DNA of 64,000 nucleotides from positions 1 to 64,000 of the forward strand of contig JAYTLK010000076.1 of the NCBI GenBank assembly GCA_043729515.1, given 5' to 3'. The notes under the pieces are model-generated. The model searched no databases. It was not told the DNA's origin and worked only from the letters and a program-made list of their open reading frames with translations. Of the stretch, positions 34,916 through 42,827 are shown in pieces (within the stretch, counting starts at the first letter, position 1; the number at the start of each line of letters is the position of its first letter). The DNA comes from JANXSS01 sp043729515 (GTDB lineage: Bacteria > Pseudomonadota > Gammaproteobacteria > Burkholderiales > Burkholderiaceae_D). A program made the translations under genes and the position numbers.

Positions 34916-36100
34916 ATGCGCGATTTACCCGGACTGCGTTTCGATCATGGCGAAGACATCGCCGCGCTGCGCGACAGCATCGCCCAGTTCGCCCAGGCCG
35001 AGATCGCGCCGCGCGCTGCCGAGATCGACCGCAGCGACCAGTTTCCGATGGATCTGTGGAAAAAAATGGGCGCGCTCGGCGTGCTCGGCATCACCGTCGG
35101 CGAAGAATACGGTGGCGCTGCCATGGGTTACCTGGCCCACATCGTCGCCATGGAAGAAATCTCGCGCGCATCGGCTTCGGTCGGCTTGTCGTACGGCGCC
35201 CATTCCAACCTGTGCGTGAACCAGATCCGGCGCAATGGCAGCGACGCGCAGAAGGCGCGGTATCTGCCCGGGCTGGTGTCGGGCGAGCTGATCGGCGCGC
35301 TTGCCATGTCGGAGCCGAATGCCGGCTCGGACGTGGTCAGCATGAAGCTGAAAGCCACGCGCAAGGGCGACCGATGGGTGCTCAACGGCACCAAGATGTG
35401 GATCACCAACGGCCCGGATGCCGACGTGCTGGTGGTGTATGCAAAAACTGACCTGGAAGCCGGCGCGCGCGGCATGACCGCATTTCTGGTTGAAAAAACT
35501 GCACCGGGGTTTTCGGTGGCGCAAAAGCTCGACAAGCTCGGCATGCGTGGCTCGCATACCGGCGAACTGGTCTTTCGGGATTGCGAGATTCCGGTCGAGA
35601 ACGTGCTGGGCGGAGAGGGACGCGGCGTGAACGTGTTGATGTCCGGCCTGGATTACGAACGGGCGGTTCTTTCCGGCGGACCGCTGGGCATCATGCAGGC
35701 CTGCATGGATGTGGTGGTTCCCTATGTGCATGAGAGGAAGCAGTTCGGCCAGCCGATCGGCGAATTCCAGCTCATGCAGGGCAAGCTGGCCGACATGTAT
35801 TCGACCATGATGGCCTGCAAGGCCTATGTCTATGCGGTCGGCCAGGCCTGCGACCGCGCCACCACGCCGGAAGCGGTGCGCGCCCTGCGCAAGGATGCCG
35901 CCGGCGCGATCCTGTATTCGGCCGAGAAGGCCACCTGGATGGCGGGCGAGACAATCCAGGCCCTGGGCGGTAACGGCTACATCAACGACTATCCGGCCGG
36001 GCGACTCTGGCGCGATGCGAAGCTGTATGAAATCGGCGCGGGAACGAGCGAGATCCGGCGCATGTTGATCGGGCGCGAACTGTTTGCCGAAACCCGCTAG
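34916..36100 (+). CDS. ivd: Isovaleryl-CoA dehydrogenase
   Basis: This FAD enzyme oxidises isovaleryl-CoA to 3-methylcrotonyl-CoA, the third step of leucine breakdown. The 394-residue protein has the typical stretches ALAMSEPNAGSDV, GLDYERAVLSGGPLG with the expected catalytic glutamate, and QALGGNGYINDYPAGR. The ATG at 34916 follows ACGGAGA. It is the first gene of the catabolic block, and the next enzymes (mccB, mccA, liuC, hmgL) lie 7-18 kb downstream on the same strand. Confidence 0.93.
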   Translation: MRDLPGLRFDHGEDIAALRDSIAQFAQAEIAPRAAEIDRSDQFPMDLWKKMGALGVLGITVGEEYGGAAMGYLAHIVAMEEISRASASVGLSYGAHSNLCVNQIRRNGSDAQKARYLPGLVSGELIGALAMSEPNAGSDVVSMKLKATRKGDRWVLNGTKMWITNGPDADVLVVYAKTDLEAGARGMTAFLVEKTAPGFSVAQKLDKLGMRGSHTGELVFRDCEIPVENVLGGEGRGVNVLMSGLDYERAVLSGGPLGIMQACMDVVVPYVHERKQFGQPIGEFQLMQGKLADMYSTMMACKAYVYAVGQACDRATTPEAVRALRKDAAGAILYSAEKATWMAGETIQALGGNGYINDYPAGRLWRDAKLYEIGAGTSEIRRMLIGRELFAETR

Positions 36101-36197
36101 GCAGGCTTTGTCGAGCCACACGATCTGCATGCCCTGCGCCGCTCGCCTGCCTCTGTCGCAGGAACCAGGGCATGTGCGGCGTCCGGGGGTCTCTTTC

Positions 36198-36287
36198 ATG
36201 CCCGTTTTGCCTGACATGGCCATCGCGTCCATCGCGTCCATCGCGTCCATCACGTTCATCACGCTGCGGAATGCATCAATGACATGA
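36198..36287 (+). CDS. Candidate 29-codon upstream ORF / leader peptide
   Basis: An ATG at 36198 follows GGGGG at an 8-base distance and opens a 29-codon frame. The peptide is very rich in Ile, Ser, Ala and Thr because a 9-base repeat encodes Ile-Ala-Ser units. Its TGA overlaps the ATG of the downstream serine/threonine dehydratase as ATGA, so translation could be coupled. No terminator hairpin of a classical attenuator was found. It may be chance, and the call is tentative. Confidence 0.35.
   Translation: MPVLPDMAIASIASIASITFITLRNASMT
36221..36265 (+). repeat. 9-base tandem repeat upstream of the dehydratase gene
   Basis: Five tandem units occur, three exact CATCGCGTC followed by CATCACGTT and CATCACGCT. 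The period of 9 keeps any reading frame. It falls inside the candidate leader ORF. Confidence 0.9.
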
Positions 36288-37354
36288 CTACCGGCGCCCT
36301 GCATATTTCAACACCGCTGCTGCTGCATCGGCCGCTGTCGGCCTTGCTCGGCAAACAGGTGCTGCTGAAGATGGACAACCTGCAGCCGTCGGGCTCGTTC
36401 AAGCTGCGCGGGATCGGCCTGATGTGCCAGCGGGCGGTGGCCACCGGCGCGACGCACCTGGTCTGCCCATCGGGCGGCAACGCCGGTTTTGCGGCGGCGG
36501 TGGCCGGTGTGGCGCTGGAGGTGCGCACGACGGTGGTGGTGCCGCGAACAACCGGCGAGGCCGTGCGGCAGGCCATCATTGCCATCGGCGCCACGGTGAA
36601 GGTGCATGGCGATGCATGGGACGAAGCCGATGCCGAGGCGCGGCGACTGTGCGGCATGCCCGGCGCGGTCTACATTCCCCCCTTCGATCATCCGGATATC
36701 TGGGAAGGCAACGCCAGCCTGATCGATGAGGCAGTGCGGCAGGCCGCTGCCATCGGCCGGGCTGCAGCGCCTGCGAGCGCGGCCGATGCTGCCGATGCTG
36801 CCGCTGCTGCCGCTGCTCCCGATTCCGCAATGTCACGCATGCCCTTCGACGTTGTGGTCTGTTCAGTCGGCGGCGGCGGCCTGCTGTGCGGCGTGCTGGA
36901 AGGCCTGCATCGCAATGGCCTGGCCGATGTGCCGGTGCTGGCGGTGGAAACGACAGGCGCGGCTTCTTTCGCCGCCGCCATCGCCGCCGGCGCACCGGTC
37001 GCCCTGCCGGCCATCGACACCGTGGCCACCTCGCTCGGCGCGCGCCGCGTTGCACGGGCCGCTTGCGACTGGCGGCTGCGGCACGACATCCGCAGTGTCG
37101 TCGTCTCGGACGCCGAGGCGGTCGACGCCTGCGTGCGTTTTGCAGACGACCTGCGGGCGCTGGTCGAGCCGGCCTGCGGCGCGGCGCTGGCGGTGGGCTA
37201 TGCGAATCTGCCGGCGCTGGCGGAATTTTCACGGCCGCTGTTCATCGTCTGTGGCGGCATCGGCATCGATCTGGCTACACTAGGCGTCCTGCAGCAGCGT
37301 TTTGCAACGCGCATGTCGCGCCGCACCGCGCCTGCTGCCCACTTTCCTGCCTGA
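36284..37354 (+). CDS. PLP-dependent serine/threonine dehydratase-like enzyme
   Basis: This fold-type II PLP enzyme should deaminate serine or threonine to pyruvate or 2-oxobutyrate. The 356-residue protein has the cofactor lysine K40 in PSGSFKLRG, the SGGNAGFA loop and the phosphate-binding SVGGGGLLCG. It is closest in style to serine dehydratase rather than to long IlvA. An Ala-rich insert (about residues 150-184) sits before the glycine loop. aceK follows 8 bases later. Confidence 0.85.
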   Translation: MTTGALHISTPLLLHRPLSALLGKQVLLKMDNLQPSGSFKLRGIGLMCQRAVATGATHLVCPSGGNAGFAAAVAGVALEVRTTVVVPRTTGEAVRQAIIAIGATVKVHGDAWDEADAEARRLCGMPGAVYIPPFDHPDIWEGNASLIDEAVRQAAAIGRAAAPASAADAADAAAAAAAPDSAMSRMPFDVVVCSVGGGGLLCGVLEGLHRNGLADVPVLAVETTGAASFAAAIAAGAPVALPAIDTVATSLGARRVARAACDWRLRHDIRSVVVSDAEAVDACVRFADDLRALVEPACGAALAVGYANLPALAEFSRPLFIVCGGIGIDLATLGVLQQRFATRMSRRTAPAAHFPA

Positions 37355-37362
37355 GGGCTGCC

Positions 37363-39195
37363 ATGCGTCCCGCCATTCATTTTCCGAAACTGCTGTCCTC
37401 GCAGATCGCCTTCGACATCGCGCGCACCATCCTCGATGGCTTCGACAAGCACTATCGCCTGTTCCGCGAAACCAGCCGCGCCGCCAAGCAGCACTTCGAG
37501 GCTGCCACCTGGAAAGCGGCACAGGCCGAATTGCGAGATCGGATCTCCTATTACGACAAACGCGTCAATGAATGCGTGGTGCTGCTGGAAGATGAATATG
37601 CGGCAGATGAATTGACCGACGGCGTCTGGCGTGAAGTGAAGCTGCACTACATCGGCCTCCTGACCGACCACAAGCAGCCGGAACTGGCCGAGACCTTCTT
37701 CAATTCGGTCTGCTGCAAGATCCTGCACCGCGCCTATTTCAACAACGACTTCATCTTCGTGCGTCCGGCCATCTCGACCGAATACATCGAGAACGACGAG
37801 CCGGTGCCGACTTACCGGGTCTACTATCCGGCCAAGGATGGCCTGCATTATTCGCTCAAGCGGGTGGTGACGAATTTCCAGTTGCAGCGGCCCTTCGCGG
37901 ACCTGGAGGGCGACGTGGCCCGGGTGGTGGCGCGGCTGCAATCGCTCTTCGGCGACGTCGCGCCGGAGCCGAATCACCAGCTGCAGGTGCTGTCGTCGCT
38001 GTTCTATCGGAACAAGGGCGCCTATCTGGTCGGCAAGGGCATCAACGGCAACCGGGAATATCCCTTCGTGGTGCCGATCCTGCACAACCGGCGTGGTGAA
38101 CTGGTGCTCGACACGGTGCTGTTCGACACCAAGATGATCACGGTGCTGTTTTCCTTCACCCGCGCTTACTTCATGGTCGACATCGAAGTGCCGTCTGCGT
38201 ACGTGAAATTCGTGCGCACGCTGCTGCCCAACAAGCCCAGGAGCGAGATCTACACCATGTTCGGCCTGCAGAAGCACGGCAAGTCGCTGTTCTATCGCGA
38301 TTACCTGCATCATCTGCGGCATTCCTCCGACCGCTTCGAATCGGCGCCCGGCATCCGCGGGCTGGTGATGGTGGTGTTTTCCCTGCCGTCGTTTCCGTAT
38401 GTGTTCAAGGTCATCAAGGATCATTTTCCGGCGCCAAAGGAATCCACCCGCGCGCTGGTGATGGAAAAATACCTGCTGGTCAAGAATCATGACCGGGTCG
38501 GGCGCATGGCCGACACGCTCGAATATTCGGATGTCGCCTTTCCACGCATGCGCTTCGGCGAAGAGCTGCTGGCCGACCTGAAGGAGGTGGCGCCGTCGAT
38601 CGTGGAGGAAGACGGTGACAACATCATCATCCGCCACCTCTACATCGAGCGCCGCATGATCCCGCTGAACATCTGGTTGTCGAACGCAGAGGCCGCCGGC
38701 GACGAGGCTGCGCTCGAGCATGGCATCCTGGAATATGGAAACGCGATCAAGGAACTGGTCGGCGTGAACATTTTCCCGGGCGACATGCTGTACAAGAATT
38801 TTGGCGTGACGCGGCATGGGCGGGTCGTGTTCTACGATTACGACGAGATCGAATACATCACCGATTGCAAATTCCGCAAGCTGCCGCAGCCACGTAACGA
38901 GGAAGAGGAAATGGCGGCCGAGCCGTGGTATCCGATTGCCCGCAACGATGTCTTTCCGGAGCAATTCGGCACTTTTTTGCTGGGGAATCCGAACGTGCGC
39001 AAATACTTCCTGCGCCATCATGCCGATCTACTGACGCCGGAGTTCTGGCAGGCACGCAAAGAGCGGATAATGGAGGGTCTGGTGGACGACGTCTTTCCGT
39101 ATCCGCAGCAATGCCGCTTCAGCGCGCAGGCGACTGATCCGGGTGCGGCGACGATGGCAACGCCGCATGCGACCTGGTCGATCCAGGCTGCTTGA
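37363..39195 (+). CDS. aceK: Isocitrate dehydrogenase kinase/phosphatase
   Basis: AceK switches isocitrate dehydrogenase off by phosphorylation, sending isocitrate into the glyoxylate bypass, and back on by dephosphorylation. The 610-residue protein matches the family along its length, including YLVGKGINGN, MVVFSLPSFPYVFKVIKDHF and VFYDYDEIEYITDC. The frame is open 159 codons upstream inside the dehydratase gene, but the ATG at 37363 is the family start. No aceA or aceB gene is in the window, so it is separated from its usual partners. Confidence 0.95.
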   Translation: MRPAIHFPKLLSSQIAFDIARTILDGFDKHYRLFRETSRAAKQHFEAATWKAAQAELRDRISYYDKRVNECVVLLEDEYAADELTDGVWREVKLHYIGLLTDHKQPELAETFFNSVCCKILHRAYFNNDFIFVRPAISTEYIENDEPVPTYRVYYPAKDGLHYSLKRVVTNFQLQRPFADLEGDVARVVARLQSLFGDVAPEPNHQLQVLSSLFYRNKGAYLVGKGINGNREYPFVVPILHNRRGELVLDTVLFDTKMITVLFSFTRAYFMVDIEVPSAYVKFVRTLLPNKPRSEIYTMFGLQKHGKSLFYRDYLHHLRHSSDRFESAPGIRGLVMVVFSLPSFPYVFKVIKDHFPAPKESTRALVMEKYLLVKNHDRVGRMADTLEYSDVAFPRMRFGEELLADLKEVAPSIVEEDGDNIIIRHLYIERRMIPLNIWLSNAEAAGDEAALEHGILEYGNAIKELVGVNIFPGDMLYKNFGVTRHGRVVFYDYDEIEYITDCKFRKLPQPRNEEEEMAAEPWYPIARNDVFPEQFGTFLLGNPNVRKYFLRHHADLLTPEFWQARKERIMEGLVDDVFPYPQQCRFSAQATDPGAATMATPHATWSIQAA

Positions 39196-39288
39196 ACCAA
39201 TTGCGATGCACCGCCGACCGGGAAGCCGCCGGCCGGCAAATTTTCAAGCGGACCGGGACCACCGGTCCGCCACCTTCAGGAGACCATC

Positions 39289-40485
39289 ATGCAAGATCCC
39301 ATCGTCATCGTCGGCGCCGCGCGTACTCCAATGGGCGCGTTTCAAGGCGACTTCACGGCGCTCTCCGCCCATGATCTGGGCGCGGTCGCCATTCGCGCTG
39401 CGCTCGAACAGGCTGGCGTGGCGCCGGAGGCGGTCAATGAAGTCTTGTTCGGCAATTGCCTGATGGCCGGCCAGGGCCAGGCGCCGGCGCGTCAGGCAGC
39501 CATCAAGGCCGGGGTGCCGGTCTCGGCCGGCGCCGTCACCCTGTCGAAGATGTGTGGCTCGGCCATGAAGGCGGCCATGATCGGCTTTGATTCGATCGTC
39601 GCCGGCAGCAACGAGGTGGTGGTCGCCGGCGGCATGGAGTCGATGACCAATGCGCCGTACCTGGTGCCGAAGGCGCGCGGCGGCTATCGCATCGGTCACG
39701 GCGCGCTGCTGGACCACATGATGTACGACGGTCTGGAAGACGCCTACGAGCGCGATCCGAAGGGCGGCGGTCGTTCGATGGGCACATTCGCCGAAGAATG
39801 TGCGGCCACTTATCAGTTCACCCGCGCGGAGCAGGATGCCTATGCGGTTGCCTCGGTGCAGCGGGCGCAGACCGCCGCCGCCGAAGGCTGGTTCAAGGAC
39901 GAGATCGCACCGGTGACCGTGTCCGGCCGAAACGGCGACACCGTCATCGACCGCGATGAAGGTCCGTTGAAAGCCAGGCTCGACAAGATCGGCAGCCTGA
40001 AGCCGGCCTTCAAGAAGGACGGCACCATCACCGCTGCATCGTCGTCGTCGATCAACGACGGCGCGGCGGCATTGGTGCTGATGCGTGAATCGACGGCCAG
40101 GAAACTCGGCGCGAAACCGATTGCCCGCATCCTGGGTCACGCCACCCACTCGCAGGCGCCGAACCTGTTCGCTACCGCCCCGATTGGCGCGATCCACAAG
40201 CTGTTCAACAAGGTCGGCTGGACGCTGGCCGATGTCGATCTGTACGAGATCAACGAAGCCTTCGCCGCGGTGCCGATGGCGGCCATGCGCGACCTGGGCA
40301 TCGGTCATGACAAGGTCAATGTCCATGGCGGCGCCTGTGCGCTCGGCCATCCGATCGGCGCCTCGGGTGCGCGCATCATCGTCACCCTGATCGGCGCGCT
40401 GCGCCGTACCGGCGGCAAGCGCGGCGTGGCCTCGCTGTGCATCGGCGGCGGTGAAGGTACGGCGATGGCCATCGAACTGGTGTGA
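39289..40485 (+). CDS. Acetyl-CoA C-acetyltransferase (thiolase)
   Basis: This thiolase joins or splits acetoacetyl-CoA and acetyl-CoA. The 398-residue protein has the acylated cysteine C89 in SKMCGSAMK, the catalytic histidine in NVHGGACALGHPIGASG and the second cysteine in CIGGGEG. In this cluster it can cleave acetoacetyl-CoA made from HMG-CoA lyase product, or feed polyhydroxybutyrate synthesis. GGAGA lies upstream of the ATG. Confidence 0.93.
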   Translation: MQDPIVIVGAARTPMGAFQGDFTALSAHDLGAVAIRAALEQAGVAPEAVNEVLFGNCLMAGQGQAPARQAAIKAGVPVSAGAVTLSKMCGSAMKAAMIGFDSIVAGSNEVVVAGGMESMTNAPYLVPKARGGYRIGHGALLDHMMYDGLEDAYERDPKGGGRSMGTFAEECAATYQFTRAEQDAYAVASVQRAQTAAAEGWFKDEIAPVTVSGRNGDTVIDRDEGPLKARLDKIGSLKPAFKKDGTITAASSSSINDGAAALVLMRESTARKLGAKPIARILGHATHSQAPNLFATAPIGAIHKLFNKVGWTLADVDLYEINEAFAAVPMAAMRDLGIGHDKVNVHGGACALGHPIGASGARIIVTLIGALRRTGGKRGVASLCIGGGEGTAMAIELV

Positions 40486-40601
40486 GCGCGGCATGCGCAT
40501 CGCACGCATTGTTGGCGCCTCCCGCGGCATCGGCCCGGAACTGGCGTGCCGGCATTGCGCCGTTTTGAGGTGGTAGCCGTGGTCTTCCATCGGAGCAGCA
40601 C

Positions 40602-41732
40602 ATGGTCCTGAGTGCCGAACAGGAAATGATCCGCGACGCCCTGCGCAGCTTTGCTCGCGAGCAGTTGGCGCCGAATGCGGCGCGCTGGGATCGGGAGCAT
40701 CATTTTCCGGCCGCCGAGCTGAAAGCGCTGGCCGGGCTGGGTGCGTTCGGGGTGGCGGTGCCGGAAGCACTCGGTGGCGCTGGTCTGGACTACGTCAGCC
40801 TGGCGCTGGTAATCGAGGAAATCGCCGCCGGCGACGGTGGCACCTCGACCATCATCTCGGTCAACAATTGCCCGGTCTGCAGCATCGGCATGATGAGCGC
40901 GAACGCGGCCCAGCAGGAGCAGTGGCTGCGCCCGCTGGCCGGTGGCGCAATGCTGGGCGCGTTCTGCCTGACCGAGCCGCAGGCCGGCAGCGACGCCGCC
41001 GACCTGCGCACGACGGCGGTGCGCGACGGCGACCATTACGTCATCAACGGCGTGAAACAATTCATCACCAGCGGCAAGAATGCCGATGTCGCCATCGTCA
41101 TGGCAGTGACCGACCGCGCCGCTGGCAAGCGTGGCATCAGCGCCTTCTGGGTGCCGACCGATGCACCCGGCTATATCGTGGCCCGCCTGGAAGACAAGCT
41201 CGGCCAGCATTCCTCGGACACGGCGCAGATCCTGTTCGAGAAATGCCGCATCCCGGCACAGAACCTGATCGGCGAGGAAGGGCAGGGCTATCGCATCGCG
41301 CTTTCCGGTCTGGAGGGCGGGCGCATCGGCATCGCCGCGCAGGCGGTCGGCATGGCGCGTGCAGCGTTTGATGCAGCGCTCGCCTACGCGAAGCAACGCG
41401 TGACCTTCGGCCAGACGGTGTTCTCGCATCAGGCGGTGCAATTCCGCCTGGCCGACATGGCCACCGGCATCGAAGCGGCGCGACAGCTGATCCTGCATGC
41501 GGCGAGCATGAAGGATGCGGGGCTGCCATGCCTGAAGGAAGCGGCGATGGCGAAATTGTTTGCCAGCGAAATGGCCGAGCGCGTCTGTTCGGATGCGATC
41601 CAGATCCATGGCGGCTACGGTTATGTCAGCGACTTCCCGGTCGAGCGCATTTATCGCGACGTGCGGGTGTGTCAAATCTACGAAGGCACCAGCGACATCC
41701 AGAAAATTCTGATCGGAAGGGCCCTCGCATGA
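40602..41732 (+). CDS. Acyl-CoA dehydrogenase
   Basis: The 376-residue flavoenzyme should form a 2,3 double bond in a short-chain acyl-CoA. It has FCLTEPQAGSDAADLR near residues 122-137, the FGQTVFSHQAVQFRLADM helix, and QIHGGYGYVSDFPVERIYRD with EGTSDIQ at the C-terminus. The catalytic glutamate is expected in the YEGTSD position, as in butyryl-CoA dehydrogenases. Its stop overlaps the next start as ATGA, so it is translationally coupled. Confidence 0.92.
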   Translation: MVLSAEQEMIRDALRSFAREQLAPNAARWDREHHFPAAELKALAGLGAFGVAVPEALGGAGLDYVSLALVIEEIAAGDGGTSTIISVNNCPVCSIGMMSANAAQQEQWLRPLAGGAMLGAFCLTEPQAGSDAADLRTTAVRDGDHYVINGVKQFITSGKNADVAIVMAVTDRAAGKRGISAFWVPTDAPGYIVARLEDKLGQHSSDTAQILFEKCRIPAQNLIGEEGQGYRIALSGLEGGRIGIAAQAVGMARAAFDAALAYAKQRVTFGQTVFSHQAVQFRLADMATGIEAARQLILHAASMKDAGLPCLKEAAMAKLFASEMAERVCSDAIQIHGGYGYVSDFPVERIYRDVRVCQIYEGTSDIQKILIGRALA

Positions 41733-42343
41733 ACAAGACCGATTCGCCGATCGATTTTTATTTCGATTTTTCTTCTCCCTACGGTTATTTTGCAGCCACC
41801 AGGATCGATGCGCTGGCGGCGCAGTATCAACGTGAAGTCGCCTGGCATCCGGTGCTGCTGGGTGTGGTGTTCAAGAGCACCGGTGCGCAGCCGCTGACAC
41901 TGGTGCCGATGAAGGGCGACTATTCGCGGCGCGATTTCGTGCGCACCGCCAAGCTGCACGACATTGCCTTCACGATGCCGCAGACATTTCCGATCGGCAG
42001 CCAGATTCCGGCGCGGGCGATGCTGCATGTCCGTGCCGTACATGGCCAGGACCGCGCCAGTGCGTTCGCGCGGGCGGCCTATCACGCGTTTTTCGTCGAT
42101 GGCATCGACATCAGCGCCGCGCCGGCAGTCGCGCAGATCGCCACCGCCATGGGACTCGATGCCGCTGCGGTGCTCGATGGCGCGCAGAGCCAGGAGATGC
42201 GGGATCAGCTGCGGCGCGGCACCGAGGAAGCGATTGCACGGCAGGTGTTCGGTTCGCCGTTCTTCATCGTCGACGGCGAGCCGTTCTGGGGTTTCGACCG
42301 GCTCGACCAGTTGCGGCATTTCCTGCAGCACGGCAGCATCTGA
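41729..42343 (+). CDS. 2-hydroxychromene-2-carboxylate isomerase-like (DsbA-fold) protein
   Basis: The 204-residue protein belongs to the GST-kappa/HCCA isomerase group of the thioredoxin fold. It has FYFDFSSPYGYFA near residues 10-22 with the substrate-binding serine, and GSPFFIVDGEPFWGFDRLD near the C-terminus. The role in an acyl-CoA operon is unclear. It might use glutathione, but naphthalene breakdown is unlikely here. It overlaps the acyl-CoA dehydrogenase by 4 bases. Confidence 0.87.
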   Translation: MNKTDSPIDFYFDFSSPYGYFAATRIDALAAQYQREVAWHPVLLGVVFKSTGAQPLTLVPMKGDYSRRDFVRTAKLHDIAFTMPQTFPIGSQIPARAMLHVRAVHGQDRASAFARAAYHAFFVDGIDISAAPAVAQIATAMGLDAAAVLDGAQSQEMRDQLRRGTEEAIARQVFGSPFFIVDGEPFWGFDRLDQLRHFLQHGSI

Positions 42344-42368
42344 GGTGGGGCGGAAGAAGTTACAACGC

Positions 42369-42827
42369 GTGCTGACTTGTCCGTGTGGCGGTGCGGCTGG
42401 TCCGGACGGCGCTGGCGCCGGCGCCGGCGGTCGAGCGGCGGGCAATGCGCATGCGCGCGCCAGCAGTGTTGCCTATGACGACTGCTGCGCACCGTATCAT
42501 CGCGGCACGCCGGCGCCGACGGCTGAAAAACTGATGCGGGCACGCTACAGCGCCTATGTGCTGCAGGACCGGGCCTTCATTCTCGCAACCTGGCATTCGA
42601 CCATGCGGCCGGACGATCTGCCAGCGGAAGACCTGCAAGGCACGCGCTGGCTGGGTCTGGAAGTACGTGCCCATCAGGTCGATGGCGACCAGGCGACGGT
42701 TGAATTCGTTGCCCGCTGCAGCGTCGGCGGGCGGGCCCGGCGCATGCATGAAGTCAGCCGCTTCGTGCGCGAAGTGGGATGGTGGTGGTATCTGGACGGC
42801 AGCTTTCCGAAAGAAGAAACACGATGA
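42369..42827 (+). CDS. YchJ-like SEC-C domain protein
   Basis: The 152-residue protein begins with a cysteine-rich CPCGG and has DDCCAPYHRG, which form the SEC-C-type zinc motif, and then ends with a YchJ/NTF2-like domain with GTRWLGLEV and WWWYLDGSF. A 30-residue Gly/Ala-rich insert splits the first cysteine pair from the second. Function is unknown. GTG at 42369 is the likely start, with GTG at 42345 as an alternative. Its stop overlaps the mccB start as ATGA. Confidence 0.8.
   Translation: MLTCPCGGAAGPDGAGAGAGGRAAGNAHARASSVAYDDCCAPYHRGTPAPTAEKLMRARYSAYVLQDRAFILATWHSTMRPDDLPAEDLQGTRWLGLEVRAHQVDGDQATVEFVARCSVGGRARRMHEVSRFVREVGWWWYLDGSFPKEETR

Noticed and set aside
36084..36197. The longer upstream form (from 36084) of the leader ORF before the dehydratase
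   Set aside because: It overlaps the end of ivd and has no ribosome site. Only the inner ATG at 36198 has one.
37198..39021. A 607-codon open frame on the - strand opposite aceK
   Set aside because: AceK on the + strand is intact and well conserved, and the antisense protein shows no recognisable domain.
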